In this document: positions 1-7,511 of the stretch, piece by piece
How the letters are laid out: every line of letters begins with the position of its first letter
How positions within the stretch are numbered: the first letter of the stretch is position 1
Origin: Phycisphaerae bacterium
GTDB taxonomy: Bacteria; Planctomycetota; Phycisphaerae; Sedimentisphaerales; Anaerobacaceae
DNA length: 32,806 nt
NCBI GenBank assembly: GCA_030608075.1
Contig: JAUWIU010000012.1
Span: forward strand, 1-32,806
Direction of reading: 5' to 3'
The notes under the pieces: model-generated
Told to the model about the DNA's origin: nothing
Databases searched by the model: none
What the model saw: only the letters and a program-made list of their open reading frames with translations
Position numbers and translations under genes: made by a program

Positions 1-186
1 AAGCTCATTAAAGAGCTGCGGCAAGAGGAGGACAAGTCCGCTGCGGACTGGCTCTGCGCGCAGGTTCTCAGTAATTTTCCCCAAGCTGAATGCGAAATAA
101 AGCGAATAGCTAACAGGCGTGTGGCTGTGCTGCATCTGGACGGCAAGGCCGAAGAACTACCGTTGGGAGGAGAGCTCAGTGGCTAA
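1..186 (+). CDS. 3' end of an unidentified gene (partial)
   Basis: An open frame enters from the left edge and runs 61 codons to a TAA at 184-186. The visible tail is charged (KLIKELRQEEDKSAADWL at its start) and ends PLGGELSG. I do not recognise the family. The next gene starts at GTG 179 inside this one, and the ribosome binding site of that gene (GGGAGG, 165-170) lies in this coding end, so the two are probably translationally coupled. Given the downstream genes, a phage structural or assembly protein is possible, but that is inference from context only. Confidence 0.6.
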   Translation, partial: KLIKELRQEEDKSAADWLCAQVLSNFPQAECEIKRIANRRVAVLHLDGKAEELPLGGELSG

Positions 187-1693
187 TATATTTGCGACGG
201 AAAATTCGGTATTTTTTATCGGTGGAACCGGCACCAAGGCGGGTGCAACTTATAACGGTGGCTGTACAAAGGAGTTTTTCGCAAATAACGGCGGCGAGGG
301 TGGCTTCGACCTTTCGACGATAATGGGGGCCAACGGTGCGGCAAAGGTGGGCCTGTCAGGATGTCATTACGACCATGAAGGTGCCGCTGAAGGTGACCGC
401 AAGGTCTACAAGAATAACGCCGGCGAGTTCGCCGATGCCCAGGTCGGAATGGTTGCCTATATCTCGGGTACGAATATAACACTCAGTCGGTATAAAATTA
501 CGGGCGTGGATTCTGCCAACGGCAATTACGTATTGGTTGCGGGAATTGTGGCGACCGGCGATAATGATGATACCGGCATATATATCGGTGGCGCCTTGAA
601 TAGCTTACCGTATGCTTTAGGAAGCGGCATTCTCGATGCCACGGCCTTTAACGTTTATGTCTACGATAACAAGGCCGAGACACTCTCGGCCGGGATTGAC
701 GTAAGCGTAGAGGGTAGCAGCAGTGCCGGCACGCATTTATACGTCAAGGGCTTTAACACGGTCCCCGGCGATATGGACTACGGCGGCAATTACTATCAGA
801 GTCCTTTGAGCGCCGACAATGATGGTATAGATACAAGTAAGTGTGTTGAGATTGACGGTGATGGGGGCGATTATCACCTGCTCGATTTGACCGATATGGA
901 GGGCATCCATTTACAGAACTTCTACTTTCATAATGTCACGACGGATACGAGCAAAGCCCTTGCCTATAAAGGCTATTATATCGGGTTTCATAATTGCAGG
1001 TTCAACCAGGCGGGATACGGGGCGATGAACGTTTATTTTGCCGCGTATGTTGGTTGCTGGTTTGGAAGTAATTTTGATTCAACTTGTGTCATGTCTTATG
1101 GTATTTCCGTATTAATGGATAGCTTTATCAATTCCCCAGCGGGCCATTATGGAGTGCGGGTAGTAACGGGCGGATTCATTATCCGTAATATCTTTGTAGG
1201 CGGGATTTATGCTATTGATACTTACTATTCTACGTTCACATGTTGTGCATGGAATACTTTCTACAACCAAACGGAAGGGTGCATAAGATGTTGTGACGAT
1301 GCTGCATTCATAGAATTTGGGAATGTATTTGTCCCAGCCGATGAGAACGATTATGCTGTCCTGGCCACACACACCACTAATGGTTGCGGCGTTGTCTTGT
1401 ACAGTGATTTTAGTCTTGCCTATAACGTGGCCGGCAATGATTTTGCCCATCCGCCATGGTATGACAATTACAACGACAGAGACCTTCAAGGGGCCAATTC
1501 GCTTAAAGATGTTGACCCTCAGTTTATCGATGCGGCAAACGGAGATTTCAGGCCTCGCAGCCCCGATGTTATCCGCAGGGGCAAGCCGGATATCCACGGC
1601 AATTCTACATCGATGGGGGCCGTCCTGGAACCGGCTGATACTGTAATTCGTGCTGCCATGGCCAATTTGGGGCGGCTGAAAATCTTTCGATAG
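179..1693 (+). CDS. Right-handed beta-helix, tail-spike-like protein
   Basis: A 504-residue protein read from GTG 179, chosen because GGGAGG sits 8 bases upstream; the open frame itself extends further 5'. There is no signal peptide. The body is rich in Gly, Asn, Tyr and short beta-strand segments (for example GIHLQNFYFHNVT and IGFHNCRF), as in parallel beta-helix folds. The C-terminus carries DPQFIDAANGDFRPRSPD followed by SMGAVLEP, the closing motif common to phage and planctomycete beta-helix proteins (DPxFxDxxxGDFRPxxxSP...GA). The lack of a secretion signal and the position at the head of a virion-like cluster favour a phage tail spike or fibre that binds or cleaves cell-surface polysaccharide. 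No catalytic residues can be assigned by eye. Confidence 0.6.
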   Translation: MANIFATENSVFFIGGTGTKAGATYNGGCTKEFFANNGGEGGFDLSTIMGANGAAKVGLSGCHYDHEGAAEGDRKVYKNNAGEFADAQVGMVAYISGTNITLSRYKITGVDSANGNYVLVAGIVATGDNDDTGIYIGGALNSLPYALGSGILDATAFNVYVYDNKAETLSAGIDVSVEGSSSAGTHLYVKGFNTVPGDMDYGGNYYQSPLSADNDGIDTSKCVEIDGDGGDYHLLDLTDMEGIHLQNFYFHNVTTDTSKALAYKGYYIGFHNCRFNQAGYGAMNVYFAAYVGCWFGSNFDSTCVMSYGISVLMDSFINSPAGHYGVRVVTGGFIIRNIFVGGIYAIDTYYSTFTCCAWNTFYNQTEGCIRCCDDAAFIEFGNVFVPADENDYAVLATHTTNGCGVVLYSDFSLAYNVAGNDFAHPPWYDNYNDRDLQGANSLKDVDPQFIDAANGDFRPRSPDVIRRGKPDIHGNSTSMGAVLEPADTVIRAAMANLGRLKIFR

Positions 1694-1702
1694 GAGTTTA
1701 TA

Positions 1703-2146
1703 ATGGCAAATGCAGGGATTTGTATACCTTTTTACGCAGCGAAAAGTGGCGAGCCCTTGACCGGCGCCGCCGCTCAGATGGACTTTGAGAGCTTAAAGAC
1801 CTTAGCTGGCATTGACAAATCCGGCAGTGCACCCTCGGTCAGCGAGGTCGGCGGCGGCTGGTATAAGTTCAGTGTCGCTTACGGCACAGCCCCGTTCGAT
1901 GCCGGCGATATTGTCGGTGTAATCGATGCCGACAAAAACGGCACAAACGGCCTGACGAATCCGGAAAGGTATATACCCGTTGAGGTCCGGCTTGACTTTT
2001 ACGCGTTGATGCGCTCGGTCAACAAAATGAGCCAGGCAAAGACCGGCGGCGATATGCTCATCAAGGATTCCGGCGGCAATACCATACTCAAACTTGACAT
2101 TACAGATGGTGAATCCACCGTCGACAGGGACCCCGGTGCTGCTTGA
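1703..2146 (+). CDS. Small virion-like protein (tail fibre accessory type)
   Basis: A 147-residue protein with GGAG six bases before the ATG, starting 9 bases after the beta-helix gene ends. It has no signal peptide or membrane span. Residues 1-100 look like one beta domain (GGGWYKFSVAYGTAPFDAGD followed by NPERYIPVEVRLD), a pattern I associate with uncharacterised phage-like proteins encoded next to tail genes. The C-terminal third is polar (TGGDMLIKDSGGNTILKLD) and beta-rich. Its stop overlaps the next start (TGATG). The phage assignment rests on weak family resemblance plus context. Confidence 0.45.
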   Translation: MANAGICIPFYAAKSGEPLTGAAAQMDFESLKTLAGIDKSGSAPSVSEVGGGWYKFSVAYGTAPFDAGDIVGVIDADKNGTNGLTNPERYIPVEVRLDFYALMRSVNKMSQAKTGGDMLIKDSGGNTILKLDITDGESTVDRDPGAA

Positions 2147-2832
2147 TGGATGATGTGTTTTTCGATAGTCTGTTTGAGGGTGATTCCGCTAACGGCGTTA
2201 AGTTAGGGATGGGCGTGACGGGCGGGGATTTCTGGCCGCGTCCCGCGGGCTGCTCGGTGCTATATCGCGGCAGCAGTATAGAGATGGTTGATTTTGCGAA
2301 CATAGTAGCTGTTGTCGGGCTGGACGCCGAACAAATCTCACCGCCAGTCTACATTCAGCACGACAGCGGGCAGACGTATTTCTATGTTGTTCGCCGAGCC
2401 AACCAATGCGGCGAGCAGGAGCAGACCTGCGGCTGTGCCGTCAGGGTTGCGATAGATGCCAATGGACAACTGGCCTTGGCTGAGCCGAACGATATTTTTG
2501 AGTTAAGAGTTGAGCGATTAGCAGGCAGTAAAGTGCGGCTTGTGTGGTTCTATTGTCCCATCGAGCAGAAGTCGGAGCCGGCGCGGTTCAGGGTTTATTG
2601 TGACGGCCGGAGCGGTCAGGTCGACTACGAGAATCCTGTTGGTACGGTCGGCTACGCCGGTCGCCGGTACTACAGCTACGAAAGCGAAAGTCTTGATGCG
2701 GGCAGATACCAGTTTGCTGTCAGGGCTGAAGACGCAGCTGGCACCGAAGACGGGTCTTTTGCCAAAGTGGCGGTCGAGATTGACGCAGCAAGTCCAGCTG
2801 GCATCGACATCCTGAGTGCCGAAATGGTCTGA
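2146..2832 (+). CDS. Fibronectin III-like protein of the phage-like cluster
   Basis: A 228-residue protein from ATG 2146, which overlaps the upstream TGA by one base; a TTG at 2143 is also in frame. The C-terminal half, about residues 105-228, reads as a fibronectin type III-like beta sandwich: FELRVERLAGSKVRLVWFY, ARFRVYCDG and DAGRYQFAVRAEDAAGTED are the expected strand and turn patterns. The N-terminal half has FYVVRRANQCGEQEQTCGC, with several cysteines. There is no secretion signal. Such domains are common on tail tips and fibres, where they add weak carbohydrate adhesion. The exact role is unknown. Confidence 0.5.
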   Translation: MDDVFFDSLFEGDSANGVKLGMGVTGGDFWPRPAGCSVLYRGSSIEMVDFANIVAVVGLDAEQISPPVYIQHDSGQTYFYVVRRANQCGEQEQTCGCAVRVAIDANGQLALAEPNDIFELRVERLAGSKVRLVWFYCPIEQKSEPARFRVYCDGRSGQVDYENPVGTVGYAGRRYYSYESESLDAGRYQFAVRAEDAAGTEDGSFAKVAVEIDAASPAGIDILSAEMV

Positions 2833-2849
2833 GAGGTCTGAGGTATTCT

Positions 2850-4682
2850 ATGAGCAACAGAGTAGATTTTTTCCAGTCGGAACAGACAACTCCTGCAATT
2901 CCGTGCGCGACTGTTTCGGTGTTTCTTGAGGGACGGTTGTGTCCCGAGCTTGAGCTGACAGAAATAGTTCGGGGCGATTGGCCGGAATTCAGTTGGGCGA
3001 GACTGAGCTATAATCCGGCCGGCAGTTTTGGCGAGGCGGCTGGCGCCGAAGAGGTCGAGAGTTTATTCGCTATGGGACGCAGGATTTGCATCCGCCAGGT
3101 TTACAACGGCACGGCACCGGCACCGGCGGCTTTTGGCATTGCCATTTTCGCCGGTCAGATAGAAAACATCGAGTCCAGGCTGGGCCCGGACGGTGAAAGA
3201 GTCGAAATTGTCGTCAGGGATTTCAGCTCGATTCTCGAACGTGTTAGCGTGTACGGACAATGGGTCAGCAGTGATGACGAGCCAATAGTGTTTTTTGGCA
3301 GTCGACGGTGCGCCTTTAACGAAGGTGGACGGCCCAATGCAACGGTTGAGCAGGTCGAGCACAACGGCAACAGATGTAGGCTGTTTTGCGTTGAGCCTTC
3401 TGCGGGCAAATCCTGGAGCTATGCGGAGGTAATTGAGTATCTTTTCTGTGAGTATTTGCCGCAGGGGCAGTTGGCAAGGCCGAGTATTGAGCAGCTTCGC
3501 GTTCTGACGGAGGGCCGAGAGGTCTACGACCTTGACGTTACGGACCTGAGTCTGCTGGCTGCGCTTCGGCGGTGCTGCGAGAAGACCGGTTTGAGCATCA
3601 GGTTTATGCCGCGGCTGACTGCGAGCGGGCCGGAGCAGGCGATTGAGCTTTACAGGCCGGGCTGCGGAAGGGCGGTTGAACTGAGCTGCCAGGCTAAGGG
3701 CGAGCAGTTGAGCATCTCAAAGACAAACATAGCCAGGGTGCACAGCCGGAAGAATTTCTGGCCGGTAACCCACAGGCACATCGGCCAAGGCGATTTCAAG
3801 GTCTACGAGGCGACTTTCGATTTGATTAAGGCTTGGGACCCTGCGTACGAGGACCCGGAAAAGTATGAGAAGTTTTCACCCTCAACGAATCCCGACTTTT
3901 ACCAGGTGAAGAATGTGTATCGGAAGTGGTGTCTGAATGAGGCGGGCGATTACAGTTGTTCGCCTTACAACCAGGGCGAGGCGTTTGATTTTTCGCGGAT
4001 ATTTGCGGGTGATTTTGTCCGGCGTCACAGGCGGTTTTGGCCGGCGCTGACAACCGACAGGCAAAATCGCTCGTTAGGATACTATCTGCAGGTGTCGTTC
4101 GATAACGGGGAAAACTGGTGGCAATATGCCTACAGCTTTGACAATCTGGCCGAGGAGTGCGGGGTGTGGCTCAGCAGCGACAAGCTCGATGCCGACACCT
4201 GGACGGCAGCGTGCTACGAGAGGCTTAAGTTCAGAATGACCGTGTCGGTTGTCAGCGACCAGCGTCTGAGGTTCACCGTTGCCGACGGGCCGGTTGGGTC
4301 TGTCGCGCCCGTCGTTGAGCACATTATTACATTGGGGCGTCAGTTCAAGTATCGGAAGGTTTCGAGTCAGAGCATTTTTTTCAAGTCGTCGGACGACTCA
4401 ATCGGGCCGCCGGATGAGGTCGACGACACTAAAGGTTTGTATGAATTTGTGCGCAAGAGGGCGGCCGGCTCTGCCGAGATTATCGAGACGGTCGATGTGC
4501 AGACGCCATATCTGACTTTTGATTATCGAGTGGGCGACATAGTGCGGACAAGCCCTGAGAGCAGGGACCTGTTAGGCTGCCGAGGTGACAATCGCAGCAG
4601 CCGACGGATAAAGTGGGTGCAGATGGATTTTGCCGGGCAGTGCACAAATCTGAAAATCATTCGACAAAGGGCAGCGGTGTAA
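2850..4682 (+). CDS. Large phage tail-like protein (baseplate/hub type)
   Basis: A 610-residue soluble protein with a GAGGT ribosome site, 17 bases after the previous stop. Near the N-terminus it has a beta-rich module (ATVSVFLEGRLCPELELTEI, then FAGQIENIESRLGPDGERVEI) followed by DFSSILERVSVYGQW. This is the general order seen in tail hub and baseplate proteins of the gpD/gp27 type, in which a coordinate-like segment precedes a virion-assembly domain. A middle segment (YDLDVTDLSLLAALRRCCEKTGLSIRF) resembles the rapid one-dimensional lookup motif of such hub proteins. The C-terminus (YLTFDYRVGDIVRTSPESRDL) also fits. I see no enzymatic motif. It could alternatively be a planctomycete-specific structural protein; the identification is moderate. 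Confidence 0.45.
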   Translation: MSNRVDFFQSEQTTPAIPCATVSVFLEGRLCPELELTEIVRGDWPEFSWARLSYNPAGSFGEAAGAEEVESLFAMGRRICIRQVYNGTAPAPAAFGIAIFAGQIENIESRLGPDGERVEIVVRDFSSILERVSVYGQWVSSDDEPIVFFGSRRCAFNEGGRPNATVEQVEHNGNRCRLFCVEPSAGKSWSYAEVIEYLFCEYLPQGQLARPSIEQLRVLTEGREVYDLDVTDLSLLAALRRCCEKTGLSIRFMPRLTASGPEQAIELYRPGCGRAVELSCQAKGEQLSISKTNIARVHSRKNFWPVTHRHIGQGDFKVYEATFDLIKAWDPAYEDPEKYEKFSPSTNPDFYQVKNVYRKWCLNEAGDYSCSPYNQGEAFDFSRIFAGDFVRRHRRFWPALTTDRQNRSLGYYLQVSFDNGENWWQYAYSFDNLAEECGVWLSSDKLDADTWTAACYERLKFRMTVSVVSDQRLRFTVADGPVGSVAPVVEHIITLGRQFKYRKVSSQSIFFKSSDDSIGPPDEVDDTKGLYEFVRKRAAGSAEIIETVDVQTPYLTFDYRVGDIVRTSPESRDLLGCRGDNRSSRRIKWVQMDFAGQCTNLKIIRQRAAV

Positions 4683-4684
4683 GA

Positions 4685-4966
4685 ATGGCTGAAGGCGCTT
4701 CGCGAAATTGGCGGTTCAACAGGCAAGTGAATATTTCGGTGCTGATACAATTGGTGTTTTTGGCTTCTCTGATTGTTGGCAGTTGGGTGAATCTGCAGCG
4801 GCAGCTCGACCTTCTGCAGCGTGACGTTACGTACCTGTGTCAGTATCAGAAGGACTTTGCGCAGAAACTCGAGTCGCTTACTGCAAAGAGCATTTCATAC
4901 GAATATCGGCTGCGGGCGGTCGAGAAGGAACGCCGCCGGGCTGATGGAGCCGAGGAAACTTTTTAA
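4685..4966 (+). CDS. Single-span membrane protein with coiled coil
   Basis: A 93-residue protein starting two bases after the tail-like gene. One hydrophobic helix (about residues 17-36, ISVLIQLVFLASLIVGSWV) is followed by an amphipathic, heptad-like stretch (LQRQLDLLQRDVTYLCQYQKDFAQKLESL) and a strongly charged end. This is the shape of small phage lysis or holin-associated proteins encoded at the end of tail operons, but no family is recognised with certainty. Orientation in the membrane cannot be fixed from sequence alone. Confidence 0.5.
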   Translation: MAEGASRNWRFNRQVNISVLIQLVFLASLIVGSWVNLQRQLDLLQRDVTYLCQYQKDFAQKLESLTAKSISYEYRLRAVEKERRRADGAEETF

Positions 4967-4990
4967 CCGTGACATCAAAGGAGAGAAACA

Positions 4991-5569
4991 ATGGGAAAAA
5001 CTTTAGTGACAGTGGTCGGCGTTCTGTGTCTGACGGCGGGGTGCGACAGCCTGCGTTTTGCGCCGGGCGAAAAGCAAAAGCAGAACGCCTGGCTGCACAA
5101 TCGCACGGCCGTTTTAGCCGCTGATGCTGCGAAAGGCGAGCAGGCATCTGAAAAGGTGCAGGGACTAACCAGGTTAAGCGAGGTTCAGAGCAGAGCAATC
5201 AGCTCATACTACGGCCTTCCGAGAGAGTTCCCGCCGGCAGATACGGCGGAAGAATTGCTCAGCGAGTCGAATTTCGAGCTTGCACGAACGGCACTGCGTG
5301 AATCGAGCGAGCGGCCTGACGGATGGCAATTGGCTGATTCGGCGATGGAGTTAGCTATCGGTGTGTGTGCTTTGTTAGGCGGTGTGTACGGGACAAGGGC
5401 TGTCGGATTTTTGCGGCAGGCCAAGGCAAAGTCGCAGGCACTGCGGGAGATTATCAACGGCAATGAGCTTTTCAAAAGTCAGGGGCCCGATTATGCAGAG
5501 GCGTTCAAGCAGGCCCACAAGGACCAATCGCCGCAGACCCGACAAATCGTCACGGAGATGAAGGGATAG
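4991..5569 (+). CDS. Lipoprotein, phage lysis-type candidate
   Basis: A 192-residue protein with a GGAGAG ribosome site. The N-terminus is a lipoprotein signal (VVGVLCLTAGCDS), so Cys18 is the expected lipidated residue. A second hydrophobic stretch lies at about residues 118-135 (MELAIGVCALLGGVYGTRAV). It is followed by RQAKAKSQALREIINGNELF and a closing KDQSPQTRQIVTEMKG, reminiscent of the C-terminal part of some phage holin-like or endolysin-associated proteins. It is the last gene of the + strand cluster, where lysis genes usually sit. The lysis role is inference; an envelope lipoprotein of the host is the alternative. Confidence 0.5.
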   Translation: MGKTLVTVVGVLCLTAGCDSLRFAPGEKQKQNAWLHNRTAVLAADAAKGEQASEKVQGLTRLSEVQSRAISSYYGLPREFPPADTAEELLSESNFELARTALRESSERPDGWQLADSAMELAIGVCALLGGVYGTRAVGFLRQAKAKSQALREIINGNELFKSQGPDYAEAFKQAHKDQSPQTRQIVTEMKG

Positions 5570-5737
5570 GCACCATTACACCAACAGCGCGGGGCAGGTG
5601 CAAATCAGGGAGGGAAAAATGCAGGCAATTTCCATATTGTTATCATTTTGCAGAACGCATAATAAATAACATTTAAGAATCTGGTTGGACTGCCTATACG
5701 GCTTGGACATATAGACAGTTGAAAACAGTGGGTTTTT

Positions 5738-5941
5738 ATGGCTGATACTCGTTCGTCAATTACGGAGGCTGGATGCTCGATGCTCGCTCATAGCGAGCAT
5801 CTGGAGAAAGTGCGCGACCAGGTGTTCGCTGCAAGGGACTCGATGCTCGATAGGCAACGCCGGAAGGTCGCTCCTGAAGACCGACTTACGGAAGTGCGCG
5901 AGCTGATTTTCGAGGCAAGAAACTTGATGCTCAATTGTTGA
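5738..5941 (+). CDS. Doubtful 67-codon reading frame containing repeats
   Basis: ATG to TGA, 67 residues, with only a weak ribosome site (AGTGGG). The predicted peptide is polar and helical, with two related stretches (EKVRDQVFAARDSMLD and TEVRELIFEARNLMLN), so it is internally duplicated at about 40 residues. Part of the DNA is made of GATGCTC heptamers and a perfect hairpin, so the frame may be an accident of repeat DNA rather than a gene. I give it low weight. Confidence 0.25.
   Translation: MADTRSSITEAGCSMLAHSEHLEKVRDQVFAARDSMLDRQRRKVAPEDRLTEVRELIFEARNLMLNC
5779..5801. repeat. Perfect 10-bp inverted repeat, 3-nt loop
   Basis: GATGCTCGCT at 5779-5788 is the exact reverse complement of AGCGAGCATC at 5792-5801, separated by CAT. 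It directly follows a GATGCTC heptamer doublet (from 5772). There is no T-run after it, so it is not a typical terminator. Confidence 0.7.
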
Positions 5942-6003
5942 CCCGGCTCTTTGTCCCTCGGCCATTTCTGTATACCGCGTTACCGCATTTGCGTTTTAGG
6001 TGT

Positions 6004-6027
6004 AAAATTACGTAGAAATACGTAGAG
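6004..6027. promoter_or_regulatory. Phased TACGTA element, copy 1
   Basis: The palindrome TACGTA occurs at 6009-6014 and 6019-6024, exactly 10 bp apart, within a 24-bp block that is 23/24 identical to 8831-8854. It lies about 30 bp upstream of the putative -35 of the gene starting at 6149. One-helical-turn spacing of palindromes is typical of a protein binding site; the binding factor is unknown. Confidence 0.5.
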
Positions 6028-6056
6028 CCGTAATTGTTGTTGGTTCGGCAAAAACC

Positions 6057-6084
6057 TTGCGTTCCAGGCTTTTTCTGCTAAAGT
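6057..6084 (+). promoter_or_regulatory. Putative promoter for the gene at 6149
   Basis: TTGCGT (-35, 6057-6062), a 16-bp spacer and TAAAGT (-10, 6079-6084). Spacing matches better promoters in this window, but both hexamers are imperfect. Confidence 0.4.
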
Positions 6085-6148
6085 GGGGGCTATAAAAAAG
6101 TCGAAATCAAAGCAATAACAGCAATAGCAGGAAAAAAGGAGATTTCAG

Positions 6149-6607
6149 ATGAAGCGGTATTTGTTTATCGGCCTTTTCATGGCAATGGTTGTCCCGACAG
6201 CGGCATTTGGCCAGGAACGCCCCGAGCGGCCGCGACCGCAGGACGGACCCAGGCACAAAATGCAACAGCGCAGGATGGAACTGGAATTAGACCAGCGCGA
6301 AGCAGAACTGGAATTTGAGAAGGAAATGCGACAACTCGAGTTGGAGGAGCGAAACATCGAGCTTGACCGCCAGAGAAAAAAGCTCGAGCATCGAGCCTGG
6401 CTGGGCCACCATAGAAGAAGCCCGCTGCGAGGGCTTTTCATCGTGCTGCTGGTTGTGCATATCCTCGCGGCGGTGTGGGTCTATCAGGATATACGCAAAC
6501 GCAGCGCCGGCTCTGGAATCTGGATTGTACTGACGCTGTTGACCGGCCTGTGCGGCACTGTGGTATACGCGCTCGTTCGCCTCGGCGACAATCAGCAGAA
6601 AAAATAG
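6149..6607 (+). CDS. Secreted/membrane coiled-coil protein with C-terminal two-span domain
   Basis: A 152-residue protein with a strong AAGGAG ribosome site. Residues 1-22 form a signal peptide (FIGLFMAMVVPTAAFGQE). Residues 35-85 are a highly charged coiled coil of short ELxxRExELE-type repeats. Two membrane helices follow (GLFIVLLVVHILAAVWVY and WIVLTLLTGLCGTVVYALV). The ending GLCGTVVYALVRLGD resembles the short N-terminal module of phospholipase D-like proteins (PLDc_N), often found alone in small membrane proteins. The role is unknown; it probably displays a coiled coil at the membrane. Confidence 0.65.
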   Translation: MKRYLFIGLFMAMVVPTAAFGQERPERPRPQDGPRHKMQQRRMELELDQREAELEFEKEMRQLELEERNIELDRQRKKLEHRAWLGHHRRSPLRGLFIVLLVVHILAAVWVYQDIRKRSAGSGIWIVLTLLTGLCGTVVYALVRLGDNQQKK

Positions 6608-6697
6608 CAGCCCTTGATGTTTCGACTTCGCTCAACACGAATTCCGGATACTCGCAGCTCGATGCTTGAAGGTCATAAGAGTTCCTGCATCCGCGTG

Positions 6698-7247
6698 CTA
6701 CATTTTGATTTTGCTGATAAGGTCTTTTTTTATTAGAATACAATCGTAGCATGCAGCCATAAGCTCATCGTGTGGCCGAGGCGGCACATGGTAGTAGAGT
6801 TCTACCACCGTACCTGCATCGCGAGCAATCTGAATAGCGGGAACAAAATCACTATCATTGGCAAGCAAAACTGCTCTTTGTATTTGATGCTGAACGCTCA
6901 TCTGAACTAAATCGACTGCCAAGAGAATGTCTACCATTTTTTGTTGAAAGCCGGATGTATGACATATCCGGCATTTTCTTTTTGCCAGCCTTCCAAATCT
7001 TAACCTGAAACCGTGGTTCTCTCTCTAAAGCGAACGTAAACCTGTCAAAATCAGCCTTTCGTTTTTTCTCATCAGCGAGCGGAGGGCTGCTTACGTACGG
7101 TGCGCAATCGTAGTAGTACGTTCGCAGTCTTTCTTGCGTATTAGCAACGCACTCAGAAAAGTTGAGATAACTAATCTTCAGGTTGCCCAACTCAGAAAGT
7201 ACCTTCTTGGTATAACCCCCATCGATAAATACAGCATATCTGGCCAT
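6698..7247 (-). pseudogene. NYN-domain (LabA/DUF88-like) protein, frameshifted
   Basis: The 5' part begins MARYAVFIDGGYTKKVLSEL, the hallmark start of NYN-domain proteins with the first catalytic Asp in FIDGGY. The 3' part in another frame continues FQQKMVDILLAVDLVQMS and RAVLLANDSDFVPAIQIARDAG, holding the conserved Asp pair of NDSD. These are one PIN-like ribonuclease family split by a frame change near 6974-6983. That DNA has two adjacent A-runs on the coding strand; removing one base gives ...KKKCRICHTSGFQQK... and one 182-residue protein. NYN proteins are predicted metal-dependent RNases. It may be a real pseudogene, a programmed shift, or an assembly error. GGGGA precedes the ATG by six bases. 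Confidence 0.7.
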
Positions 7248-7269
7248 GCACTTTCCCCATAAAAAGAAA

Positions 7270-7294
7270 CCAGCGACCGCCTCCCGATCGCTGG
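7270..7294 (-). promoter_or_regulatory. Leader hairpin 2 of the NYN gene
   Basis: On the - strand CCAGCGATC pairs with GGTCGCTGG around a 7-nt loop GGGAGGC, with eight Watson-Crick pairs and one G-U. It is homologous to the hairpin at 7308-7331 and lies 23 bases before the ATG, inside the predicted 5' leader. The loop carries a GGAGG string resembling a ribosome binding site. Confidence 0.55.
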
Positions 7295-7307
7295 CGCGTA
7301 TATTTTA

Positions 7308-7331
7308 CCAGCGACCTCTATGGATCACTGG
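7308..7331 (-). promoter_or_regulatory. Leader hairpin 1 of the NYN gene
   Basis: On the - strand CCAGTGATC pairs with GGTCGCTGG around the loop CATAGA. Compared with the second copy, a C to T change converts a C-G pair to U-G, so pairing in RNA is kept while the loop sequence differs. This is the behaviour expected of a selected RNA structure. Confidence 0.5.
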
Positions 7332-7350
7332 AGAGTATTGTTCTTATTAC

Positions 7351-7378
7351 ATTATCGGCAATTATATCGATTTGTCAA
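7351..7378 (-). promoter_or_regulatory. Promoter for the NYN gene
   Basis: On the - strand TTGACA (7373-7378), a 16-bp spacer and GATAAT (7351-7356). This predicts a leader of about 100 nt that contains both hairpins. Confidence 0.65.
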
Positions 7379-7511
7379 GCACGAAAGCCCGCTTTTTATA
7401 TTTTTTTTGCACCGCCTGTTCCGCATACACCTTTTTACGGCTGCGGCAAAGTTCCGGCCAGCGTCAAACCGATGGCCTCCGCTCAATTAAGCTTCGCGGG
7501 TAGTCAATTCT

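Larger units (their letters stand above)
5570..6148. other. Gene-poor spacer between the phage-like cluster and the next gene
   Basis: This stretch holds one doubtful small reading frame (5738-5941), a perfect 10-bp hairpin inside it, the first copy of the phased TACGTA element and a putative promoter. I see no RNA gene, integrase or attachment-site repeat here. It marks the right edge of the phage-like cluster. Confidence 0.5.

Noticed and set aside
5570-6148. Prophage attachment site at the end of the phage-like cluster
   Set aside because: No tRNA gene, no integrase and no direct repeat matching the left edge can be seen.
7270-7331. Two CCAGCGACC units as a short CRISPR array
   Set aside because: Only two imperfect units with a 13-bp gap, no cas genes, and each unit is itself a hairpin; a leader structure explains them better.
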